Shown: one piece after another, positions 34,039-44,067 of the stretch
Layout: every line of letters begins with the position of its first letter
Position numbering within the stretch: position 1 is the stretch's first letter
Source: WHTK01 sp963711035
GTDB taxonomy: Bacteria; Chloroflexota; Dehalococcoidia; DSTF01; WHTK01
DNA length: 64,000 nt
Reading direction: 5' to 3'
NCBI GenBank assembly: GCA_963711035.1
Contig: CAVQCN010000001.1
Location: forward strand, 558,001 to 622,000
The notes under the pieces: generated by a model
Told to the model about the DNA's origin: nothing
The model's database searches: none
Seen by the model: only the letters and a program-made list of their open reading frames with translations
Made by a program: the position numbers and the translations under genes

Positions 34039-37000
34039 TGGAAGAGCTGTTTGGCATCTCGATGAACGTCATCATGTACGTGCTGCTGGCCCTGTTCGCG
34101 GTGAGCGTCGCCAGCGTCGTACTCGTCTTCCTGCGCGCAGGCCACATGTTTCGCATGGGCCTGCGCAACATCCCCCGCCGCGGCATGCAGTCCGGTCTCG
34201 TCGTCGTCGGCCTCATGCTGGCGACCTTGATCACGACGGCCGCGTTCACGACCGGCGATACGGTCGATTACTCGATCGCCCGCACCGGCTACGAGCACCT
34301 GCAGGGCATCGACCTGGTAGTGAACCTGCTGGGCAACAACGACCTCGACGCCACGAAGGCGGACGTCTACGCCAACGACGGCGTCACTACGGTCCTCGAC
34401 CAGCAGTTCGCCGGCGACCCCGACATAGAAGCGTTCGCCCCGTATCTTCTCGAGCAGGTCGGAGCCGTCGACCAGAACAGCCTACAGTCGGAGCCGTCGA
34501 TCAGCCTCGTCGGCATCGACCCGCAGCACCAGGAGCGCGCCGGCGGCCTGCGACTGGTCGGCGGCGGCAAGGCCGATCTGGCGTCGCTGGGCCCGAACGA
34601 TATCTTCCTGAGCAAGCGCGCATCGGAGAAGCTGGACGCGAAGGTCGGCGACACGATCACCGTGTTCGTCGGCGGTAACGGCCAGCCGGTCACCGTGAAG
34701 GCCATCGTCGAGGACGAGCTGGCCACGAGCGGCAACCAGGCGTTCGACCAGCAGGGCTCTGGCGGTGGCGCCATGCTGCTCTCCAGCGTGCAGGCGCTGA
34801 CCGGGCATGAGGGCCAGGTCAACGCCATCGGCGTCGACCTCTACGGCAGCGTCGAGAACAGCTACACGCGCTCCGACGCGGCGATCGGCCGGCTGGAACC
34901 CTTCCTGCAGAGCGCGGCCGGCAAGCAGGCCCTGGGCATCGACACGCCGGTCACCGTCGACCCGATCAAGGCCGACACCATCGACCAGGCCGAGCAGACC
35001 GGTAATCTCTTCACCACGTTCTTCATCGTCCTCGGCCTCTTCTCGGTCGCGGCGGGCATCATGCTCATCTTCATGATCTTCGTGATGCTGGCGGCGGAGC
35101 GAAAGCCGGAAATGGGCATGGCCCGTGCGGTCGGCGCCCAGCGCAGCAGCCTGGTCCAGGCGTTCCTCTCCGAGGGCATGGCCTACACCATCGTCGCCGG
35201 CGGCGTCGGCGCGCTGGTCGGCGTCGCTGCCGCTGTCGGGCTCGTCGCCGGCTTTCTGCGCATCGCGGGCGGCTACGACTTCATCGAGCCCCACATCACG
35301 CTGCGGTCGCTCGTGATCAGCTACTGCCTCGGCGTCGTGATCACGTTCCTGACGGTCGTCTTCTCGTCGCTGCAGGTGAGCTCCGTCAACATCGTCTCCG
35401 CCATCCGCGGCACGGACGACGACACGCCCCGCGCGGCGCGCCGCAAGGTGTCGTGGCGCTGGATGCTGGCCGGCGTGCCGGCGATGGTCGTGCCGCCGCT
35501 GGGCATCTGGTTCTTCTTCAACAAGGGCCTGGGCATTGCCTGGACCTGGATCATCGCGCCGATCGGCTTCCTGCTCGGCGTCCTCGCCATGGTCTCTGCC
35601 GACTCGGCGGACGCGCAGGCGCTGTTCGCCTTCGGCGCTTCCGTCCTGCCTCTGTGCGTCGCCATGGTCGCGTCGCGGCTGCGGGCGCCGGCGCGCCTGA
35701 CGTGGACGCTGGTCGGCGTCTACCTGGCATTGTTCTGGCTGGCGCCGGTGGACTACGCCAAGCTGATCTTCGGCCACTCCCTGTCTGCGGACATCGAGAT
35801 GTTCGTGCTGTCAGGCGTGATGGTCGTGATCGCGTTCACGCTGATCATCGCCTACAACGCCCGCCTGCTGACGGTAATCATTCAGCGCGGCGTGGCGCCT
35901 CGCTACACCGCCACGACCATCCTGGCACTGCTGACGGTCGCCTCCTTTGCCGGCGCCTACGCGATGGGCAACCGCTGGGACGGCACCGGCGAGCTGCTCT
36001 ACCTCTTCGGCGGCGTCCTGGCCATCGGCGTGGCCGTGGCGTTCGCGGCGGTGCGCTTCCCGAGCATGGCGCCGGCCCTGAAGATGGGCGTCGCGTACCC
36101 GCTGGCCAACCGCTTCCGCACCGGCATGGCGATTGCCATGTTCTCGCTGATCATCTTCTCGCTCTCGACGTTCGGCGCCATCAACGCCAGCTTCGTGGCT
36201 CTCCTGACGGCGGACGGCGGCGACGGCGGCTGGGACGTCATCGCGACGGCGAACCGCAACACGACCTCGACAGACCTGGTCGGTGCCCTGCAAACCATCA
36301 ACGCGCCGGTGGCGAACGAGATTGACTCGGTCGGCCGCGTGACGACCTTCACCGGCCATTCCCAGGCGCGGGTGGTCGGCGGCGACTACAAGCCGTTCCC
36401 GGTGCTCGCGGCCGACGACACGTTCTTCTCGATGCCGAACTCGACCCTCCGGGCGTGGGCGAAGGGCTACGCCGACGATCGCGCAGTGTTCGATGCGGTG
36501 GCCTCCGACCCGACGCTCGCGCTCGTCGACCCGAGCGTCCTGCCGGACGGCTTCAACGACTACGACTTCCACGTCAACGACCTTACAGTAAAGGACGACC
36601 GCTTCGAGCCGTTCCAGCTCCAGGTCCTGGACACCGTGACGGGCCGCGAGAAGACGGTCACGGTCGTCGGCGAACTGGCGATTCAGGTGCCGCCGCAGTA
36701 CACGGCCGGCGTCTACGTCAACGAAGCGTCGTACCGCGACGTCTTCGGCGAGCCGGACTACCTGCGCAGCTTCGTGAAGCTGGATGGCGGCGTCAAAGCG
36801 TCGACCGCGGCGCGCGACATTGAGGCTGCACTGGTTATGCAGGGCGTCCAGGCCGAGTCGACCCGTACTCTTCTGAACGATGCGGTGCGCGAGAACAACA
36901 CGTTCATCCGCATGTTCCAGGGCTTCATGGCGCTGGGTCTGTTCACGGGCGTGGCGGCGCTTGGCGTCATCGCCTTCCGCTCCGTGACGGAGCGCCGCCA

Positions 37001-37304
37001 GCAGATCGGCATGCTGCGAGCCATCGGTTACCAGGCGAGCAGCATCTCCCTCGTCTTCGTGCTGGAGTCGGGCTTCATCGCGCTGATGGGCATCCTCTCC
37101 GGCGTCGTCGGTGGCATGATCATCGCGCATAACCTGTTCACGAGCGGCCAGCTCGCCGGCGAAGGCAGCATCCAGTTCACGATTCCGTGGGTTGAGCTGC
37201 TGATCATCGTCGGCGTCGCCTTCGTCGTCTCGATGTTCATGACCTGGTGGCCCAGCCGCCAGGCCGCCATGGTCCCGGTGGCCGACGCCTTGCGCTACGA
37301 ATAG
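34038..37304 (+). CDS. FtsX-like ABC permease, double-core
   Basis: A 1088-residue permease. An N-terminal helix (VIMYVLLALFAVSVASVVLV) is followed by a MacB-like periplasmic domain and a first FtsX core near 330-460 (ILGLFSVAAG-like helices; MGMARAVGAQRSSLVQAF). A middle set of helices and a second outside domain follow. The last FtsX core near 960-1085 has IGMLRAIGYQASSISLVF and ends SRQAAMVPVADALRYE. The architecture matches large two-core permeases that use one MacB-type ATPase. The substrate is unknown. Confidence 0.9.
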   Translation: MEELFGISMNVIMYVLLALFAVSVASVVLVFLRAGHMFRMGLRNIPRRGMQSGLVVVGLMLATLITTAAFTTGDTVDYSIARTGYEHLQGIDLVVNLLGNNDLDATKADVYANDGVTTVLDQQFAGDPDIEAFAPYLLEQVGAVDQNSLQSEPSISLVGIDPQHQERAGGLRLVGGGKADLASLGPNDIFLSKRASEKLDAKVGDTITVFVGGNGQPVTVKAIVEDELATSGNQAFDQQGSGGGAMLLSSVQALTGHEGQVNAIGVDLYGSVENSYTRSDAAIGRLEPFLQSAAGKQALGIDTPVTVDPIKADTIDQAEQTGNLFTTFFIVLGLFSVAAGIMLIFMIFVMLAAERKPEMGMARAVGAQRSSLVQAFLSEGMAYTIVAGGVGALVGVAAAVGLVAGFLRIAGGYDFIEPHITLRSLVISYCLGVVITFLTVVFSSLQVSSVNIVSAIRGTDDDTPRAARRKVSWRWMLAGVPAMVVPPLGIWFFFNKGLGIAWTWIIAPIGFLLGVLAMVSADSADAQALFAFGASVLPLCVAMVASRLRAPARLTWTLVGVYLALFWLAPVDYAKLIFGHSLSADIEMFVLSGVMVVIAFTLIIAYNARLLTVIIQRGVAPRYTATTILALLTVASFAGAYAMGNRWDGTGELLYLFGGVLAIGVAVAFAAVRFPSMAPALKMGVAYPLANRFRTGMAIAMFSLIIFSLSTFGAINASFVALLTADGGDGGWDVIATANRNTTSTDLVGALQTINAPVANEIDSVGRVTTFTGHSQARVVGGDYKPFPVLAADDTFFSMPNSTLRAWAKGYADDRAVFDAVASDPTLALVDPSVLPDGFNDYDFHVNDLTVKDDRFEPFQLQVLDTVTGREKTVTVVGELAIQVPPQYTAGVYVNEASYRDVFGEPDYLRSFVKLDGGVKASTAARDIEAALVMQGVQAESTRTLLNDAVRENNTFIRMFQGFMALGLFTGVAALGVIAFRSVTERRQQIGMLRAIGYQASSISLVFVLESGFIALMGILSGVVGGMIIAHNLFTSGQLAGEGSIQFTIPWVELLIIVGVAFVVSMFMTWWPSRQAAMVPVADALRYE

Positions 37305-37325
37305 CCGGGCGCACCGGATCACAAC

Positions 37326-37360
37326 TACGGCGAGGAGCACGAGCGGTGCTCCTCGCCGTA
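37326..37360 (+). terminator. Intrinsic terminator after the FtsX-like permease
   Basis: A perfect 15-bp stem (TACGGCGAGGAGCAC / GTGCTCCTCGCCGTA) around GAGCG, 21 bp after the stop and followed by CTGTTTGTTG. Confidence 0.85.
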
Positions 37361-37396
37361 CTGTTTGTTGATCGGCCCGGTCATTTGGGAGACTGA

Positions 37397-37705
37397 CGAA
37401 CAGCCGTATCGATACGGCGCGCCCAACTTTCTCAGGTCTGCGTCGACTATGACGAGTCGCTCTGGCCAGATACACGACTTGGACACGGCATCACGAGCGG
37501 GACCTTCTACACCAACCTGCGCCGTTATCTGAAGATTGCGGGGCTGCCATCGGGAGGCGTCCACATCTTCAGACATTCGGCCGCGAAGCTTCGGCGAGAC
37601 GCGGGGGAGACGATGGAAGACGTCTCGCGCTTCCTGGACCGCAGCAAACTGGCCACGACGACGACTTATCTGCGCCGACTCGAGGCCCAGGCAGATCGAA
37701 GTTGA
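37397..37705 (+). pseudogene. C-terminal remnant of a tyrosine recombinase
   Basis: The frame contains TNLRRYLKIAGLPSGGVHIF, then RHSAAKLRRDAGETMEDVSR, FLDRSKLATTTTYLRRLE and a stop at 37705. These are the HxxR box and the Tyr region of XerC/phage-type integrases. The N-terminal two thirds and the first catalytic Arg are missing; a TGA at 37394 closes the frame upstream. It lies just after the terminator, so it is probably the scar of a past insertion. Confidence 0.8.
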
Positions 37706-37808
37706 GAGAAGGTCGCGGTGGCAATAGGATGCGCCTCAGCCGCCGGTCAAAGGTCTCAGCCGATAACACCCGGAGGGTGCTTGGAACAAGTGTTAGAATG
37801 ACGCCGCT

Positions 37809-38030
37809 ATGGAATCGCTGACGAAGCAAGGCAACTTCGAGCCGGACTACACTGGGGAGGACGAGCCTCAGACAGTCTATTTCGAGTTCACTCCCGAATT
37901 TAAGATCCTTGCCGGGGCCATGCTGGTGCCTGCAGTTGCTGCGCTTGTGATTTACTTTCTTGTCGCCCACGCTGCCGGCGAAGTCCACGCTGCGAACTCA
38001 GTGGTCTCCTTCGTCTGTCGTTGGCACTGA
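37809..38030 (+). CDS. Small single-helix membrane protein
   Basis: 73 residues with an acidic N-terminus (DYTGEDEPQTVYFEFTPEFK), one helix (ILAGAMLVPAVAALVIYFLV) and a short tail. The ribosome site is weak. No family is recognised. Confidence 0.5.
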   Translation: MESLTKQGNFEPDYTGEDEPQTVYFEFTPEFKILAGAMLVPAVAALVIYFLVAHAAGEVHAANSVVSFVCRWH

Positions 38031-38090
38031 TCAGGCAGCCAGACTCGGACGTGTGAACCAGGAGCCGGCATCCTCGAAGGCTCCTCCCCT

Positions 38091-39516
38091 TTAAGCCGGT
38101 GTCGCTGGCTGCCGAGCCGCCCTCTTGGCTTGCAACGCCTCTGCGACTTCCATCAGACTCCGGTGCTCAAAATGTCCAGGGCGTGTTTCTCGAAGCCCGA
38201 GAAGGAGCCAGACACATGGTGCAATGAAGACCAAGGTAATCCCGACGAGGGATTCCGGGACCTAGATAATTGAGCAGGATCCCGCCAAGTAGCGGAGCGC
38301 TGACAGACGCCGCAGCGCTGAAGCTCGAATTCGTACCCATTGCGCGCCCTCTGACTTCGGCCGGCGCGGCGTCGGCGACCATCGCCGCTGTCGAAACGTT
38401 GCCGCAGCACCATCCGACCCCGATAGCGAACAACCCCAGGATGATCAACGAGTAGACAGTCGTAAGAGCGACGAGGACGGTTCCTAGTGTCGAGAGCCCG
38501 ACGCCGACAAATAGCAGAGGCTTTCGTCCGAGCTTGTCGGCAAGCGTCCCCATCGGGAACGAGAGCGCATACATCCCGACGACGTGGATCGAGACGGTCA
38601 GCGAAATCGCACCCAAGCCCAGGCCCGCGTTTTGCATCGTGATGGGAGCTAGCGACATCATCATCGACATGTTTCCGAAGAGGACAAACATGCAGACAAA
38701 GGCAACCAGATGGGGATACGTGCGCAGAAGGGCGTCCGGCCCGATGGAAGCCATGAGCTTGCTTTGTGAGTGCGAAGCTGTAGGTGTCCTTTGCCTGTAG
38801 CCAGGGTAGAAATCTCCAAGCGATGCCGCTATCTCCCGCGGGTCCGGGCGAATCAGGGTGATCAATGCGAGGCTCGGAATCAGGACAACGGGCACAAGGA
38901 ACCAGCTCAGCGCTAGTTGGTTCGCGTGAAGGCTATCGGACCAGCGTCCGGCGGCATGGATGAGGACCGGTCCTCCGAATGCGCCGATGACTGAACCCGT
39001 CAGCACCATACCCAATCCGCGAGCCCGAAGCTCCGGGGGATAAAGGTCTGCGGCCGAGAGGCGCCGCTGTTGCTGGCTCGTTCCGTTCCCTATCCCGAAC
39101 AGCAGCAGGGCGGCGATGAACACGGGGAAGGAGTTCGCTAGCATGGAGAGCCCCAGCCCCACAGCGCCGAGGATACTGAGGATCAATCCGAGGACAAGGA
39201 TAGGTTTGCGGCCGCGCGAATCTGCTACTCGGCCTGACGGATAAGAGGCCATCACCCGTGTAAGACCAAGGATGCTGCTGCTCAAGCCGGCGAACAGAGG
39301 CGACCCCATGAGGCGCAAGACCATCAGCGCACCGAGGGTGGGGACCATTTGCTGGCCGGTTCCGATGAAGGCTTCGGCTGCTGTGAGTAAGTACGTGTTG
39401 CGCCGTATTAGGGCCGGAACGGGCAGTCGAACCGGGACGGAAGCTGCGGCCGCCGTTGAACCTCCGAGTGGTTCATCTGAGGAGCCTACGTCATCGGGGC
39501 TCGCTGTTTCCGCCAT
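38091..39516 (-). pseudogene. MFS transporter with C-terminal frameshift
   Basis: A 12-helix major facilitator. The A-motif is in RVADSRGRKPILVLGLILS and its mid-loop counterpart in MGTLADKLGRKPLLFVGVGL. The frame from ATG 39516 leaves the family pattern after LLGGILLNYLGPG and stops at 38167 (449 residues). The other frame continues ESLVGITLVFIAPCVWLLLG, LRETRPGHFEHRSLMEVAEA and a TAA at 38091. A single-base indel near 38262 therefore separates the last helix and tail. The truncated product may still fold. The substrate is unknown. Confidence 0.85.
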
Positions 39517-39799
39517 CCTTTGACGTTCCTCGCCTTCATTATCCCCAGCGTTCGCAGATCTGAGATTTGATATTAGAGGAGATGAGTAGGAGTTAACAGC
39601 CTAACGGTTGTGTTCGCCGCGCAAGATGGATGGCGCCTCAATGCGGGATAGCTCGGTCACCTGCTCCTGAAATGGTGATGTAGCTCGATGTGCGCGGCAC
39701 TTACCACGCTCCTTCGATCCGTCCCGTTGCACCGTTCTGGCCGAGATCCCATCGCCCAAACCAGACTGAGGTATCCAGCTCCAGGGACTGATCCTATGG

Positions 39800-40633
39800 C
39801 TACGTCGTGAACAGGAGCCGACGTAGGGTCTCTTCGTCTACCCTGCGGCCGCAGAAACGCTCGAAGGCATCGACGCCCTGGGAGATGAAGAGCTCGTAGC
39901 CGCTCATCACTCGCAGGCCGGCCGCGCCGGCCGCGCGAAGGAACCGCGTGTCGCTGGGAGTGTAGACCGCATCGAAGGCCCAGGCCCCGGCCTTGTCCCG
40001 GAGAAGCTCGTCCGGAACCGCCGTGCCTTCGTGCCCCACCATCCCGAGAGGCGTGCAGTTAGCGAAGCCGTCTGCACCTGCAGCGGCCAGGTAGACATCG
40101 TTAGTCGCCGTTACACGCAGCCCTGGCCGCACGGTGGCCAGGGCTGCGGCGAGCGACTCGGCCTTCGCCAGGTCCCGTTCGACGATGCGTAACTCGTCGA
40201 CGCCAAGCTCGAGGAGGCCGAAGGCCACCGCTTTGCCGACACCGCCGGCGCCAACCAGGCAAGTCACCCCAGGCACCGTCCCTAGCACGCGACGGTGGGC
40301 CCTGACGAAGCCGCTGTAGTCCGTGTTGTAGCCTTGCGGTCCGTCCGGCTCGAAGATCACGGTGTTGATGGCGCCCATCGTACGGACGAGCGGCTGGCCA
40401 ATCGAGGCCCGCAGGACTGCGTCTTCTTTATACGGATATGTGATGTTCAGCCCGCGATACCCCTGACGGGCGCATGCGTCGAACAGCTCAGCGAAATCCT
40501 GTCCGCGTTCCCTCGGAACCAACAGCTCATAGGTGACTTCTAGACCGCACAGCTGTCCAGCCAAACGGTGAAGTTGCGGTGCTCTGGAGGTGGCGATGTT
40601 ATCGCCGATCAGTCCGAGCCTGATGCGGTCCAC
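39800..40633 (-). CDS. aroE: Shikimate/quinate 5-dehydrogenase family protein
   Basis: 277 residues from GTG 40633. The substrate domain has NITYPYKED with the catalytic Lys, and NTDYSGF with the catalytic Asp. The NAD(P) fold has VGAGGVGKAVAFGLLELG. The end SGYELFISQGVDAFERFCG is typical. The usual Ser pair near the N-terminus reads NIATSRAPQLHRLAG, a pattern more like YdiB/quinate-type paralogs than biosynthetic AroE. With an LLM oxidoreductase 48 bp upstream, a catabolic role is possible. Confidence 0.88.
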   Translation of the reverse strand: MDRIRLGLIGDNIATSRAPQLHRLAGQLCGLEVTYELLVPRERGQDFAELFDACARQGYRGLNITYPYKEDAVLRASIGQPLVRTMGAINTVIFEPDGPQGYNTDYSGFVRAHRRVLGTVPGVTCLVGAGGVGKAVAFGLLELGVDELRIVERDLAKAESLAAALATVRPGLRVTATNDVYLAAAGADGFANCTPLGMVGHEGTAVPDELLRDKAGAWAFDAVYTPSDTRFLRAAGAAGLRVMSGYELFISQGVDAFERFCGRRVDEETLRRLLFTT

Positions 40634-40681
40634 GGGCTCGCTCCCAGCAATTAGGTGCGGCGCCTTGTCTCAGTCTGGCGC

Positions 40682-41731
40682 CTAAACCGGCTGCTTTCCC
40701 CTGGCCCTCTCCTCGACCTCGTTGAGGCGAGGCAGGATCAGCTCCGCCACCTTTTCCTGCTGAGCTTCGTCGTTGAAGCTCAGGCGTAGGTAGTTCAGAC
40801 CCCATGACTGCATTTCCACCAGGGCACCGATGCATTCGTCCGCGGATCCGGCAGTCTCGCGTGCCAGGAACGCCTCGAAGCTGGGTGGCAGGTTGCTCTG
40901 GTTACGAGAGGCGGAGCTCGCCGCCGCAACCGCACGATCATACTCGGCGCGGGCTGCTTCGACGCCCTCCTCGTGCGTGGCCCCGACGAACATTCGCGCA
41001 CCCTTGATCAGCAGGATCGGCCGGCTCGGCCAGTCCGGCGCCGATGTGACGGTGGCGATCTTATCCTGCTTGGTAGCGGCAGTGGTCATCCACCCGTCGG
41101 CGAACTCCTTCACGGTTTCGATAGAGGCTTCGGAGTCGCCACCCCACCAGATCGGAATCGTCCGTCCACCATACGGCGCTGGGTTGAAAGGAAGCTCTTT
41201 GACGCGCACGTACTGGCCCTCGAAGGTCGTCTTCTCGGGCGCAGGGCGGCTCCAGAGTTGCTTCCAGAGCTGGATCACCTCACGCGCGTAGAGAACACGG
41301 TCGCCATGGCCAGCCTCCAGCGGTATGGAATACGCCTCGCATTCTTCCTGGTACCAGCCTGACCCGACACACGGGATGACACGACCATGGCTGATGTGGT
41401 CGAGGGTGGTCAGCATCTTGGCCTGCACCGCCGGGAAGCGGAAGCTTAGGTTCAGGGTTGCCCAGGTGAGGTAGACGCGACTGGTGATTGCCGCAATCGC
41501 TGACATCAGCGTGAAGCTCTCGAACGGATAATTCGGGGCGTGATCTGGCTCCATCGTGATGCGACGCGTCTCGCCTTTCATCTCCGGCGTCTGAGGCGCA
41601 AGAACGTAGCGCCAGTCCATGAGATGATCCCACAGCCAGACCGAGTCATAGCCCTGCTGATCTGCTCGTCGCGCTTCGTCCAGCGTGTAGTCGGTGCCAC
41701 GATCGGTGTGAAGTTGAATGCCGATTTTCAT
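40682..41731 (-). CDS. LLM-class flavin-dependent oxidoreductase
   Basis: A 349-residue luciferase-like TIM barrel, probably F420- or FMN-dependent. It starts MKIGIQLHTDRG and has DSVWLWDHLMDWRYVLAP, VYLTWATLNLSFRFPAVQAK, DHISHGRVIPCVGSGWYQEE and PIWWGGDSEASIETVKEFAD. ATG 41731 is preferred over GTG 41734 because GAGGG is better spaced. It is first in a two-gene unit with aroE. The substrate is not predictable. Confidence 0.88.
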   Translation of the reverse strand: MKIGIQLHTDRGTDYTLDEARRADQQGYDSVWLWDHLMDWRYVLAPQTPEMKGETRRITMEPDHAPNYPFESFTLMSAIAAITSRVYLTWATLNLSFRFPAVQAKMLTTLDHISHGRVIPCVGSGWYQEECEAYSIPLEAGHGDRVLYAREVIQLWKQLWSRPAPEKTTFEGQYVRVKELPFNPAPYGGRTIPIWWGGDSEASIETVKEFADGWMTTAATKQDKIATVTSAPDWPSRPILLIKGARMFVGATHEEGVEAARAEYDRAVAAASSASRNQSNLPPSFEAFLARETAGSADECIGALVEMQSWGLNYLRLSFNDEAQQEKVAELILPRLNEVEERARGKQPV

Positions 41732-41941
41732 CACAACACCCTCAGGGCTGGATTCGCCAGCTTCAAGACGAACCGGCTGTCAGCCCATCATCGGCAGGAT
41801 TCTGGCACGTTTGGCCGTCGTGGAGAACCAGGTTGGGAGAACTCGACTCGGGTTGGCAGCAGATTCGGTGTCCACGCTATGGCCAGTTAGTCTCGAGGGA
41901 TCTGCCTTAGACTAAGCTTCCGAGGCGGTAGATGAATCGAG

Positions 41942-42265
41942 ATGGATGAGCGAGCGCCCAAGCCCATAGCCTGGCTCCGTTTCGGAATCGATGGACCCGA
42001 CGGGATATTCCTGTCTGACAGGGCCCGCTGGAGTGCGACTCATCGCGACCACGCATGGAAAAACAGGGGTGTCATCGTTGGCTTAGATGACTGGACTGAA
42101 CGTTATATGGTTGCGGCTTTTCCTTGGGAAACTACCGAATTGAGACCATGTGAAATTTGCGGGGAACCGGATGCACTGATAGTCGGAGGCGGCGTCGGCA
42201 ACATCCTCTACGTTGGTGCCGACCTGACCGAAGCAGAACGCGTCTTTGACGAAGCTTTCCATTAG
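41942..42265 (+). CDS. Hypothetical protein with CxxC
   Basis: A 107-residue soluble protein with WLRFGIDGPDGIFLSDRARW, a CEIC motif near residue 70 and an acidic end. Its base composition is clearly lower in GC than the neighbours, which suggests transfer. No family is recognised. Confidence 0.55.
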   Translation: MDERAPKPIAWLRFGIDGPDGIFLSDRARWSATHRDHAWKNRGVIVGLDDWTERYMVAAFPWETTELRPCEICGEPDALIVGGGVGNILYVGADLTEAERVFDEAFH

Positions 42266-42354
42266 CCAACGATAGAACGCGATGCCGCAATAGCTCCAAT
42301 CCTCCGGCGCAAGCCGGCTTGTGACCACGAAGGGGCTCTGGAGTCCTAATTTGA

Positions 42355-42387
42355 ACAAGGCGAGACTGATGTCGCGTCTCGCCTTGT
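42355..42387. terminator. Perfect 12-bp hairpin, possible terminator
   Basis: ACAAGGCGAGAC / GTCTCGCCTTGT around a nine-base loop, between convergent genes. No good U-run follows on either side, so termination is uncertain. Confidence 0.5.
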
Positions 42388-42549
42388 ATAGAAAGGGCTG
42401 GACCGCCTACTGGGGAAACGGTTCAGCGACAGTTACCCTATCAGTCGATTCTTTCGATTGAATTAGAAACGCCAGCTCATCGGCTGGATTGCTGCAGGTT
42501 TTCGAGACTCTTGCCGTCACTGGACCCAGTTCCCGACGCTGAAGAACCA

Positions 42550-42567
42550 CACGATGAGCCCATCGTG
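42550..42567. repeat. CACGAT-N6-ATCGTG dyad, consensus copy
   Basis: CACGATG-AGCC-CATCGTG, perfect seven-base arms. It lies 39 bp beyond the stop of the TatA/zinc-ribbon gene. Confidence 0.8.
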
Positions 42568-42605
42568 GGAGGCCAGTGTTCCCGTGCATCCTTGTTGGCG
42601 GTAAG

Positions 42606-42989
42606 TCAGTTGTTGGCGGCCGTGGTGGTGAGGGTGGCCCCGCACTCATTGCAGAACCGGGAGCCCTCGGGCACGACTGCGTGGCACTTTGGGCATTGCG
42701 GACTGGAAGCAGTGAGATTCGCCGAACCGCACTCACGGCAGAACCGCGACCCTGGCTGGTTCACGGACCCGCACTGGGCACATTTCATTCCCTGCATAGC
42801 CGGGGCCAGCGTGGTTGGGGGCACCGAAACCGGCACAGGGGCAGACGCGTCATCTTCTTTGATCGCGCTCCGAAACTCCTTCACACCCTTGCCTAATGAA
42901 CCGCCGAGGTCGGCGAGCTTCGAACCACCGAAGACCAAGACCAGAATGAGAAAGATGATGATGAGTTCGGGTGGTCCCAGATCAGGCAT
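42606..42989 (-). CDS. TatA/E-like protein fused to two zinc ribbons
   Basis: 127 residues from ATG 42989. Residues 1-45 are a TatA/TatE-like helix and amphipathic segment (PDLGPPELIIIFLILVLVFG, then GSKLADLGGSLGKGVKEFRS). A Pro-rich linker leads to two zinc-ribbon motifs (CAQCGSVNQPGSRFCRECG; CPKCHAVVPEGSRFCNECG). TatA forms the twin-arginine pore; the zinc ribbons are an unusual addition. No tatC is nearby. The first conserved Phe-Gly hinge (VFGGSKL) is kept. Confidence 0.85.
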   Translation of the reverse strand: MPDLGPPELIIIFLILVLVFGGSKLADLGGSLGKGVKEFRSAIKEDDASAPVPVSVPPTTLAPAMQGMKCAQCGSVNQPGSRFCRECGSANLTASSPQCPKCHAVVPEGSRFCNECGATLTTTAANN

Positions 42990-44067
42990 GACAAGCCTCC
43001 AGACGAGAGCAAGCGATTTTAGAGCTCCACAGCCCTCTAGTTGGAGCGTACAACTCATTTCTCCGCGGGATGCACCTTCAACCCTGAATGGGAAGAATCC
43101 GGACATTTTCCTGATATGCAAGCCAGCGAGATCGAGCATCGTCTCTCTTCGCCAAGCGGCGAAGGCATCGATGCCAGAACGCCGTGTCAACCGAGCTGCT
43201 TCTCCCACCTCTCAAGGACGAATCGCGCCGAGTGATAGCAGTTTTGACAGCAACGCTGGCGGACGTGTGGCACAAACAATAAGAGGCGACCTTGCAGTGG
43301 AATACGACCTGGATGGGTACCTGTCGCGGCTGGACGCGTCTCTGGATACGGGAGCCGCATCGGTCGCAAGCACCCTGGTTTCCGAAGAACAGGGATCGTC
43401 GGCATCGGTACGGATCCCAACGAGTGGTGGACCGCAGCCCTAAACGCTAACGTGAGGAGGACGGTCACCGTCTTCTGGCCCGATCAACTCGAACCGTGTC
43501 CGGCGCACCAGGGCTGCGATGTTGAGAAGGGCACCGCCCAGCACCACGTAAACCTGATTCACCTGAGTTTGGCAACTGACTCATGAGATCCCGGTCTGAT
43601 CAAACGTCTTGGTCGAATTGAAACCCAGGTCGCGGCTCGCTTCGGCACCGACTACTCCGGCTGCTACGAGACCTACTTCACCCAAGCTCGGCCGGGAGAA
43701 GACTACGAGGGTCCTCTCAGCCGCTGCTCGGAACACGGCCCCGGTTGCCTGGTTGAGGTCATACCGGTGCGATCGATGCAGCTACGGCGGGTGATCATCC
43801 ATTCAGGCGCGATGCGCGAACTCGGCTGAACCGCGCGGCCCGGCAAGAAGATTTCCGCCAAGACAGGGTGACACGATGACGGAGTCGCGTGGGCTAACCG
43901 ACCTTCGCAGTGGTCTTGCTCGTCAAATATCTGGCCAGGTCGGCTCCGGGCAGCAGGCCAGATACTCGCCAATGCGTCGCACCGCAACCGCAAGTCGCGC
44001 ATACTAGAAGTGCTGACTAGCCTCTGACTGCACATCTCAGGCCCCAGCGGAAAGTGGGAGTTCCAAG
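42990..44067. other. 1.1-kb region with only fragmentary coding signal
   Basis: On the plus strand three open fragments in different frames look protein-like: 43297-43443 (EYDLDGYLSRLDASLDTGAA), about 43380-43586 (GIVGIGTDPNEWWTAALNAN, FWPDQLEPCPAHQGCDVEKG) and about 43596-43829 (RIETQVAARFGTDYSGCYET). None has a good start. They may be pieces of decayed genes. A degenerate dyad is at 43872. Confidence 0.4.
43872..43891. repeat. Degenerate CACGAT-type dyad
   Basis: CACGATGACGGAGTCGCGTG has a spacer similar to the GACGGC subtype, with two additional bases. Confidence 0.35.

Larger units (their letters stand above)
42266..42605. other. Intergenic with hairpin and dyad
   Basis: It holds the 12-bp hairpin at 42355 and the strong dyad at 42550. 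No gene is seen. Confidence 0.5.

Noticed and set aside
35811..37475. 554-residue minus-strand ORF
   Set aside because: It is antisense to the FtsX-like permease and has an Arg/His/Asp-rich composition typical of antisense frames.
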